This document shows, one piece after another, positions 1 through 5,331 of a DNA stretch of 6,695 nt; position 1 is the first letter of the stretch; the number at the start of each line of letters is the position of its first letter. The notes beneath the pieces are model-generated. The model saw only the letters and a list, made by a program, of their open reading frames with translations, searched no databases and was not told the origin of the DNA. Source of the stretch: Bacteroidota bacterium. GTDB lineage: Bacteria; Bacteroidota; Bacteroidia; Flavobacteriales_D; Crocinitomicaceae. A program made the position numbers and the translations under genes. The stretch covers positions 1-6,695 of the forward strand of contig JAHKAT010000385.1 of NCBI GenBank assembly GCA_018825925.1, read 5' to 3'.

Positions 1-1
1 C

Positions 2-1006
2 TACAAGCCCAAACAATATATCGACAATGTAGCCGCGTTAATAAACGAGGGTTTTTTAAATGTTATTCCTGTCGTTGACAACACCAAAGAATTACAAGAT
101 TTGTTGGAGGCGGTGGATGACGATAAAGTAATCAATATTGGTATTCGTATTGCCTCTGAGGAAGATCCGAAATTTGAATTTTATACATCTCGTTTAGGAA
201 TTCGTTACCGTGAAATTGTTCCTTTTTATAAGTCAAGTGTTAAGGATAATCCAAGAGTAAACATTAAAATGTTACACTTTTTTATCAATACAGGTATAAG
301 TGACAATGCTTATTATTGGAATGAGTTGACGAAATGTTTAAGAGTATATAGTGATTTGAAAAAAGTTTGTGATTCACTCGATACCCTAAATATTGGAGGT
401 GGATTTCCTATAAAAAAATCATTAGCCTTTGATTTCGACTATTCCTATATGGTTCGCGAAATCTTGATGCAAATTAAAAAAATGTGTGAGGACAATGAAA
501 TTCCAGATCCAAATATATTTACAGAATTCGGCTCGTTTACGGTAGGTGAAAGTGGTGGTGCAATTTTTAAAGTAATCCATCAAAAACAACAAAACGATCG
601 TGAAAAATGGAACATGATTGACTCTAGTTTTATGACCAATCTACCAGATACTTGGGCAATTAATCAGAGGTTTATTTTGTTGCCTATTAATTTGTGGGAC
701 GAAAATTATGAACGTGTTTTATTGGGTGGCTTGACTTGTGACAGTGATGATTACTATAATTCGGAGCAACACTCCAATGCTATTTACTTGCCAAAATTCA
801 GTCAAGAGAAGCCGTTGTACATAGGTTTTTTCAATACAGGAGCTTATCAAGAAACGATAGGAGGATTTGGAGGATTAAAGCACTGCTTAATTCCAGAGCC
901 TAAGCATATTATCATAAAACGGGATGAAGAAGGGAAAATTAAAACAGAACTCTTTTCGAACGAACAAACAGCCAAAGATTATTTAGAAATATTAGGCTAT
1001 GAATAG
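2..1006 (+). CDS. speA: Biosynthetic arginine decarboxylase, C-terminal 334 residues (5' end outside window)
   Basis: PLP-dependent enzyme that decarboxylates arginine to agmatine, the first step of the agmatine route to putrescine and spermidine; expected in the cytoplasm. The frame is open from base 2 to the TAG at 1004-1006, so the gene enters from the left. Family members in Flavobacteriia are about 460 residues, so roughly 130 N-terminal residues, including the PLP-binding lysine, lie outside. Visible hallmarks of the alanine-racemase-fold decarboxylases are the phosphate-binding GGGFP loop (nt 395-409), EFGS (524-535), the active-site TCDSDD (734-751) and the late FFNTGAYQE segment, whose Tyr (845-847) is the usual cofactor/active-site aromatic. 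Similarity to flavobacterial proteins annotated as arginine decarboxylase is strong from memory. A related diaminopimelate or carboxynorspermidine decarboxylase is less likely because TCDSDD and the long insert before it fit SpeA-type proteins. No agmatinase gene follows directly, and no clear terminator is seen after the stop. Confidence 0.9.
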   Translation, partial: YKPKQYIDNVAALINEGFLNVIPVVDNTKELQDLLEAVDDDKVINIGIRIASEEDPKFEFYTSRLGIRYREIVPFYKSSVKDNPRVNIKMLHFFINTGISDNAYYWNELTKCLRVYSDLKKVCDSLDTLNIGGGFPIKKSLAFDFDYSYMVREILMQIKKMCEDNEIPDPNIFTEFGSFTVGESGGAIFKVIHQKQQNDREKWNMIDSSFMTNLPDTWAINQRFILLPINLWDENYERVLLGGLTCDSDDYYNSEQHSNAIYLPKFSQEKPLYIGFFNTGAYQETIGGFGGLKHCLIPEPKHIIIKRDEEGKIKTELFSNEQTAKDYLEILGYE

Positions 1007-1085
1007 TAATAAAAAATCAAAATAATTCCTTTGTCGATTTGTCATTATTTAAAGTTCATTAAATATTGTTGATTAATCCAATTTT

Positions 1086-1107
1086 ATTGAGTTTTGACAT
1101 GCTCAAT
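1086..1107. repeat. Inverted repeat ATTGAG-N10-CTCAAT around a -35-like element
   Basis: ATTGAG (1086-1091) and CTCAAT (1102-1107) are perfect 6-base inverted arms around a 10-base spacer that holds TTGACA (1094-1099). The geometry resembles an operator covering the upstream promoter element. Six-base arms can arise by chance in AT-rich DNA, and no regulator is known for the site. Confidence 0.35.
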
Positions 1108-1129
1108 CCTTAAAAAAAGCTTATTTTTG
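1093..1129 (+). promoter_or_regulatory. Candidate Bacteroidota-type promoter for the 121-residue gene
   Basis: TATTTTTG (1122-1129) matches the Bacteroidota -7 consensus TAnnTTTG. Upstream lies TTTGACA (1093-1099), which contains the TTTG of the -33 element. The gap from TTTG to the -7 element is 25 bases, somewhat longer than the usual 17-23. Transcription would start near 1134-1137, leaving a leader of about 30 bases before the ATG at 1167. The match to the -7 element is good; the -33 assignment is weaker. Confidence 0.5.
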
Positions 1130-1130
1130 C

Positions 1131-1155
1131 AGTCCGAAAAACAAAACACCGGACT
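1131..1155 (+). repeat. Inverted repeat AGTCCG-N13-CGGACT at the expected transcript start
   Basis: AGTCCG (1131-1136) pairs perfectly with CGGACT (1150-1155) across a 13-base A-rich, G-free spacer. It sits directly after the -7 element, so it could form a GC-rich hairpin in the 5' leader ending 11 bases before the start codon, or act as a DNA-level operator. If transcription starts inside the left arm, the RNA stem would be shortened. No riboswitch family is recognised. Confidence 0.35.
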
Positions 1156-1166
1156 AGGTCGATTAC

Positions 1167-1532
1167 ATGGCAATAGAAAAAATTTTTACAAGAACTAGCT
1201 CAAAATTCTCAGAACGAATTTCACAGTGGTGCGAATCTAAAAACCTAGAAGTCATATCTATAGAAAAGGATGACAAAATGGGCGAAGACATTGATAGTTT
1301 GGTTATTTTTCATGAGGACCACAATCTCGATTCAGCTTCTGTAGAATTGCGTGATTCTTTTGAGAAAAAATTGAAACCTATACACAAGATTGATGTGAAC
1401 GGTACAAAGCAAGTATCTGTATCGCACTTCGGACTTTGGGTAGAGCGCAACAATTGTAAAAACATATTGATGGTTGGAACTGACACCATCTTTGATAGTA
1501 CAAATTTTGAACTGCTTTTGAGTAAAATGTAA
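1167..1532 (+). CDS. Conserved-looking hypothetical protein, 121 residues
   Basis: I do not recognise the family. The start is well bounded: the frame has a TAG at 1155-1157, so ATG 1167 is the first possible Met codon, and it follows a plausible promoter and a 30-base leader. The protein has no signal peptide or membrane segment and should be cytoplasmic. By eye it looks like a small alternating alpha/beta domain, with strand-like segments near residues 27-32 (LEVISI), 43-48 (DSLVIF) and 99-104 (NILMVG), and a charged helix-like stretch near 57-70. Cys22 and Cys97 are its only cysteines. It is not a recognisable agmatinase or other polyamine enzyme despite following speA. Its own promoter and the terminator right after it suggest a single-gene unit. 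The composition resembles the neighbours, and the length plus flanking signals make a real gene likely, although its function is unknown. Confidence 0.75.
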   Translation: MAIEKIFTRTSSKFSERISQWCESKNLEVISIEKDDKMGEDIDSLVIFHEDHNLDSASVELRDSFEKKLKPIHKIDVNGTKQVSVSHFGLWVERNNCKNILMVGTDTIFDSTNFELLLSKM

Positions 1533-1554
1533 GAAAGCTTTCAGTTAAAAGTGC

Positions 1555-1583
1555 AAAGGGATCTAATGGGTCTCTTTTTTTTT
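1555..1583 (+). terminator. Intrinsic terminator after the 121-residue gene
   Basis: Bases 1555-1563 (AAAGGGATC) pair with 1569-1577 (GGTCTCTTT) as a 9-bp stem that includes two G-U pairs, with the 5-base loop TAATG. The 3' arm runs into an uninterrupted T tract at 1575-1583. It lies 22 bases after the TAA and about 80 bases before the ruvB start, so it should separate the two transcription units. Confidence 0.75.
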
Positions 1584-1640
1584 GATTGCAAGGCTCTTAC
1601 TATTTCGCAAATTCATAGGTTTCCTTTGTCCCACCTTTTG

Positions 1641-1648
1641 TACATTTG
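1641..1648 (+). promoter_or_regulatory. Candidate -7 promoter element for ruvB
   Basis: TACATTTG is an exact match to the Bacteroidota TAnnTTTG element. It lies after the upstream terminator and 14 bases before the proposed TTG start at 1663, implying a very short leader of about 10 bases. No convincing -33 TTTG is found at the normal distance; the nearest, TTTG at 1625-1628, is only 12 bases away. A new promoter is expected here because of the terminator, but the exact assignment is tentative. Confidence 0.4.
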
Positions 1649-1662
1649 AAAAAAGAAAAATC

Positions 1663-2694
1663 TTGATAGAGGAAGAAGAATCATTTGATTATAGAAACGA
1701 GGAGCTAACTGGCAAGGAACAGGAGTACGATAAAGTCCTGCGTCCCAAAAGGTTAGAAGACTTTGCAGGACAGCCAAGTATAGTGGAAAACCTGTCTATT
1801 TTCGTGAAAGCAGCAAAGCTTAGAAATGAACCTCTTGACCATGTATTATTGCACGGACCTCCCGGATTGGGTAAAACAACACTTGCCAATATTATTGCCA
1901 ATGAATTAGAGGTGGGAATTAAAATTACCTCAGGGCCTGTGTTAGATAAACCAGGTGATTTGGCTGGATTACTCACCAATTTAGATGAAGGCGACGTCCT
2001 TTTTATAGATGAAATTCATCGACTTTCGCCAGTTGTAGAGGAATATTTGTACTCGGCAATGGAAGATTACTGCATCGATATTATGATTGATAGTGGCCCC
2101 AATGCTCGAACCGTTCAAATTACTTTGAATCCTTTCACCCTTATTGGGGCAACCACTCGATCAGGGTTATTAACCTCGCCCCTTCGCGCTCGATTTGGTA
2201 TTAATAGTAGATTGCAATACTATGATGCAAAAACATTAACGGGTATAGTTGAACGATCATCAGATTTATTAAATATTGAAATTAACGAGCAAGCAGCATT
2301 TCAAATAGCAAGCAGAAGTAGAGGAACACCACGAATTGCCAATGCTATGTTAAGAAGAGTGCGCGATTTTGCTCAAATAAAAGGCAATGGTAAAATAGAC
2401 GTAGAAATCACAGAATTCGCCCTTGATGCACTGAATGTAGATAAATACGGTTTGGATGAAATGGACAACCGTATGTTAAATGCAATTATAGAAAAATTTG
2501 CCGGAGGCCCAGTTGGTCTAACTACCATTGCTACTGCAATTGGTGAAAATGCAGGGACTTTAGAGGAAGTTTACGAACCTTTTTTGATTCAAGAAGGATT
2601 TCTAATTCGAACTCCTCGTGGACGGAAAGCTACTGAAAAAGCCTTCAAACATCTTGGGCACAATATGGGGTATTCTCAAGGAGGTTTATTTTAA
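1663..2694 (+). CDS. ruvB: Holliday junction branch migration helicase subunit RuvB
   Basis: Hexameric AAA+ motor that, with RuvA, drives branch migration of Holliday junctions in recombinational repair; RuvC then cuts the junction. From the TTG at 1663 the protein has 343 residues, the usual RuvB length. Walker A is GPPGLGKT (65-72) and Walker B is FIDEIHR (114-120). Sensor 1 GATTR is at 162-166, the arginine-finger region LRARFG at 174-179 (Arg175), and sensor 2 lies in RGTPRIANA (Arg224). The C-terminal winged helix, about 280-322, has GGPVGLTTIA and the final RTPRGR. Start choice: no ATG or GTG occurs in frame before the conserved core. The frame extends up to TTG 1582, but that would begin inside the terminator T tract and add an unconserved hydrophobic leader. 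TTG 1663 follows a -7 promoter match and an A-rich stretch. No terminator separates it from queG, 60 bases downstream. Confidence 0.96.
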   Translation: MIEEEESFDYRNEELTGKEQEYDKVLRPKRLEDFAGQPSIVENLSIFVKAAKLRNEPLDHVLLHGPPGLGKTTLANIIANELEVGIKITSGPVLDKPGDLAGLLTNLDEGDVLFIDEIHRLSPVVEEYLYSAMEDYCIDIMIDSGPNARTVQITLNPFTLIGATTRSGLLTSPLRARFGINSRLQYYDAKTLTGIVERSSDLLNIEINEQAAFQIASRSRGTPRIANAMLRRVRDFAQIKGNGKIDVEITEFALDALNVDKYGLDEMDNRMLNAIIEKFAGGPVGLTTIATAIGENAGTLEEVYEPFLIQEGFLIRTPRGRKATEKAFKHLGHNMGYSQGGLF

Positions 2695-2754
2695 GTAGGC
2701 GTTCTCTTTTCCTTTTATTGATTTCAACATTTTATTCCTTTTCATTTTTGATAA

Positions 2755-3687
2755 ATGCAGCCGAAAGAAAAATATAAACAACTGATTAAAGCAAAAGCGA
2801 CGGAGCTTGGTTTTTTTCATTGTGGAATTTCTAAAGCTACATTCCTTGCAGAGGAGGCTCCCCGATTGGAAAACTGGCTCAAGAATAGAAATCATGGAGA
2901 AATGAGCTACATGGAAAACCATCTCGATAAACGTTTAGACCCTCGTTTGTTGGTAGATGGCGCAAAATCAGTGGTTTCTCTTTTACTCAATTATTTTCCT
3001 GAAAAAACCCAAAATCCCGAGGCTCAAAAAATCTCGAAATATGCGTATGGTGAAGATTATCATTTCGTAATTAAAGACAAACTAAAGGAACTTTTAAACC
3101 ATATTCGATCCGAAGTAGGAGAAGTAAATGGCAGAGTTTTCGTGGATTCAGCACCAGTAATGGATAAGGCTTGGGCACAAAAAAGTGGTTTGGGATGGGT
3201 CGGAAAACACAGTAATTTGGTGAACCCAAAGAAAGGATCATTTTTCTTTATTGCCGAATTAATAATCGATTTAGAATTAGAAGCCGATCCTCCAATTAGA
3301 GATTATTGCGGCACTTGCACACGTTGTATCGATGCTTGTCCAACTGAAGCCATCGTTGAACCCTACAAAGTGGACGGTTCGAAATGTATTAGCTATTTGA
3401 CCATTGAACTAAAAAATGAAATTCTTCCCAAGGAATTTAAAGGTAAAATGGAAAACTGGATGTTCGGTTGTGATATTTGTCAAGATGTTTGTCCTTGGAA
3501 CCGCTTTTCGGAACCGCACAAAGAGCCTCGCTTTCAGCCCAATCAAAACCTCCTTGAAATGTCGAGCCAAGAGTGGAAGGAAATAAGCGAATCGGTATTT
3601 AATGATATTTTCACAAAAAGCGCTGTAAAACGTTCAAAATTTAACGGATTAAAGAGAAACATTTTCTATTTGGAAAAAGATAGTTAA
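2755..3687 (+). CDS. queG: tRNA epoxyqueuosine(34) reductase QueG
   Basis: Cobalamin- and iron-sulfur-dependent cytoplasmic enzyme that reduces epoxyqueuosine to queuosine at the wobble position of GUN-anticodon tRNAs, the last step of queuosine synthesis. The protein has 310 residues, the short form common in Bacteroidota; the E. coli and B. subtilis enzymes are longer at the C-terminus. The DSAPVMDKAW segment holds Asp131, at the position of the proposed catalytic acid, followed by the conserved GLGWVGKHSN stretch (145-154). Two [4Fe-4S] sites are shown by C185-x2-C188-x2-C191-x3-CP (Cys195), Cys211 and C239-x2-C242-x3-CP (Cys246), so all eight cysteines are present. ATG 2755 follows an in-frame TAA at 2752-2754, and the next Met is residue 50, so the start is certain. 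It lies 60 bases after ruvB on the same strand, probably co-transcribed, an adjacency I recall in other Bacteroidota. DUF1800 starts 20 bases later. Confidence 0.96.
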   Translation: MQPKEKYKQLIKAKATELGFFHCGISKATFLAEEAPRLENWLKNRNHGEMSYMENHLDKRLDPRLLVDGAKSVVSLLLNYFPEKTQNPEAQKISKYAYGEDYHFVIKDKLKELLNHIRSEVGEVNGRVFVDSAPVMDKAWAQKSGLGWVGKHSNLVNPKKGSFFFIAELIIDLELEADPPIRDYCGTCTRCIDACPTEAIVEPYKVDGSKCISYLTIELKNEILPKEFKGKMENWMFGCDICQDVCPWNRFSEPHKEPRFQPNQNLLEMSSQEWKEISESVFNDIFTKSAVKRSKFNGLKRNIFYLEKDS

Positions 3688-3707
3688 ATTGTTAAAAAAA
3701 TTTAATT

Positions 3708-5327
3708 ATGCAACCGGACATTGTCATTGATGAACCTGTTTCTCTAAGCATGACCCCCTATGCTGGGACATGGTCACGCGCTGAAGCAGCTCACCTATTG
3801 AGACGAACTCTTGTAGGACCAAACTTTCAACAGATACAGAATGCAGTTACCAATGGGATGAATGCCACTGTAGCATCTTTGTTAACACCCAATGCAGTTG
3901 GTGAACCGCTGACTTATGATCCAGACGAAGCAATTGCTCCTCAAGGAACGACATGGGTTAATTCTGTTTATCCGTCAGATCCAACTTCGAGTAATCTTAC
4001 TGATAACGCACGACGTAGATCCTTATATGCTTGGATGATGGAGAGGTTAAACTCCAATAGCCTTTCAATTGCAGAAAAAATGACTCTTTTTTGGGTTAAT
4101 CATTTTGCTTTGGAACAACAATTCGATTCCCGTTCTACCTATTCGTATTACAAATTACTTAGAGATAATAGTTTGGGGAATTTTAAGCAATTGGTGAAAG
4201 ACGTGACAATTCATCCAGAAATGTTATTGTTTTTAAATGGTTCCTCTAATAATTTATATTCTCCAAATGAGAATTTCTCTAGAGAATTATTGGAGCTATT
4301 TACTATTGGTAAAGGACCTCAAATAGGGGATGGTGATTACACTTACTATACCGAAGAAGATGTTGCTGCTGGAGCTAAAATATTGACAGGTTGGACGGTG
4401 CAAGGATTAAGATCAGCATCCGCCTCATCAGTTACTTCAAGTTTTCAAAGCAATCTTCATGTTTTGGGAACCAAACAACTTTCATCCAAATTTGGAGGAG
4501 CAAATATCAACAGTAATGGTGCCCAAGAATACGCGGATTATATAGATGTGATTTTTCAGCAGAACCAATGTGCCATTTTCTTATGCAAGAAGCTGTATCG
4601 CTATTTTGTGAATTATGATTTAACCACAGATGTTGAAAACAATGTAATTCCAATTTTGGCTGGAACGCTTATTTCAAATGGTTACAATGTTTTGCCTGTG
4701 TTGAATCAATTGTTAAAAAGCGAGCACTTTTATGATTTAAGTTTGCGCGGCACCCAAATTAAAACACCAATTGAAGTGATGTTCACAAAGTTGAATTCAT
4801 CCATGTCTGTGCCTCAAGGTGCAATCGATATTACTTCAAAAACATATTTAAATGTTCATTATCTAGCCTCTAATCTAGGTCAGAATTATTTTGCTCCTCC
4901 CAATGTCGGTGGATGGCCAGCATATTATCAAGCTCCTTCCTATAGTAAGTTATGGTTGAACTCCACATTTATAAAACAACGATTTGATATCGCACTGTGG
5001 TTGAGTATTTACAATGGCATCAATATAAGTGGAACCTTTTATAAGGTGAGAGCATTGCAGCTAGTTGATAGCTTGTCGTACCCCTCAAGTCCGGTAGACG
5101 TAATTGACGACCTTTGTGATTTGTACTTCTCTAAGCCAGTAACGAGTTTGGATAAAACAAATCTGAAAAATATCTTGACGAATAGTTTACCCGATTTTGA
5201 ATGGACTGATCAATACAACGAATACATACAAAGTCCAACTGATCCGACTAAATCAGACCCAGTGCGACAACGAGTAGAATTAGTACTTGCATCGATTTAT
5301 AGAATGGCTCAATTCCAAACAATTTAA
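3708..5327 (+). CDS. DUF1800 family protein
   Basis: Full-length member (539 residues) of the DUF1800 family, large, mostly helical proteins of unproven function that are often encoded next to DUF1501 proteins. Visible family hallmarks are AAHLLRRT (27-34), RRRSLYAWM (102-110), the KMTLFWVNHFA helix (124-134), the signature NENFSRELLELF (187-198), LTGWT (226-230), KKLYRYFV (294-301) and PPNVGGWP (397-404). No signal peptide, lipobox or membrane helix is seen: the N-terminus is acidic (MQPDIVIDEP) and the family core begins by about residue 22. ATG 3708 follows an A/T-rich leader, 20 bases after the queG stop, with no terminator between. The next gene starts four bases after its TAA, so the two are probably translated together and may act as a pair. 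Because the partner carries export signals, this protein may work in the envelope too, but its own sequence does not show how it would be exported. Family assignment is firm; function is unknown. Confidence 0.9.
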   Translation: MQPDIVIDEPVSLSMTPYAGTWSRAEAAHLLRRTLVGPNFQQIQNAVTNGMNATVASLLTPNAVGEPLTYDPDEAIAPQGTTWVNSVYPSDPTSSNLTDNARRRSLYAWMMERLNSNSLSIAEKMTLFWVNHFALEQQFDSRSTYSYYKLLRDNSLGNFKQLVKDVTIHPEMLLFLNGSSNNLYSPNENFSRELLELFTIGKGPQIGDGDYTYYTEEDVAAGAKILTGWTVQGLRSASASSVTSSFQSNLHVLGTKQLSSKFGGANINSNGAQEYADYIDVIFQQNQCAIFLCKKLYRYFVNYDLTTDVENNVIPILAGTLISNGYNVLPVLNQLLKSEHFYDLSLRGTQIKTPIEVMFTKLNSSMSVPQGAIDITSKTYLNVHYLASNLGQNYFAPPNVGGWPAYYQAPSYSKLWLNSTFIKQRFDIALWLSIYNGINISGTFYKVRALQLVDSLSYPSSPVDVIDDLCDLYFSKPVTSLDKTNLKNILTNSLPDFEWTDQYNEYIQSPTDPTKSDPVRQRVELVLASIYRMAQFQTI

Positions 5328-5331
5328 GGAC

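Noticed and set aside
101..103. TTG as a start codon for the arginine decarboxylase
   Set aside because: The frame continues upstream to the window edge with matching family sequence, so this is an internal Leu codon of a truncated gene.
1150..1175. Short tRNA-like 5' sequence (GGACTAGGTCG)
   Set aside because: No D-arm, anticodon arm, T-arm or acceptor partner follows; the region runs straight into a coding frame.
1582..1662. N-terminal extension of RuvB from TTG 1582
   Set aside because: It would add 27 unconserved residues, start inside the terminator T tract, and exceed the usual family length.
1689..1979. Minus-strand open frame of 96 codons
   Set aside because: It lies wholly opposite the conserved ruvB coding region, has no recognisable motif, and is best explained as an antisense shadow.
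2743..2750. CATTTTTG as a -7 element for queG
   Set aside because: It differs from TAnnTTTG at the first T, and the transcript would start at about the ATG itself; read-through from ruvB is simpler.
2686..2922. Minus-strand open frame of 78 codons across the ruvB-queG gap
   Set aside because: It overlaps the ruvB end and the conserved queG start, is rich in low-complexity residues, and shows no promoter or family features.
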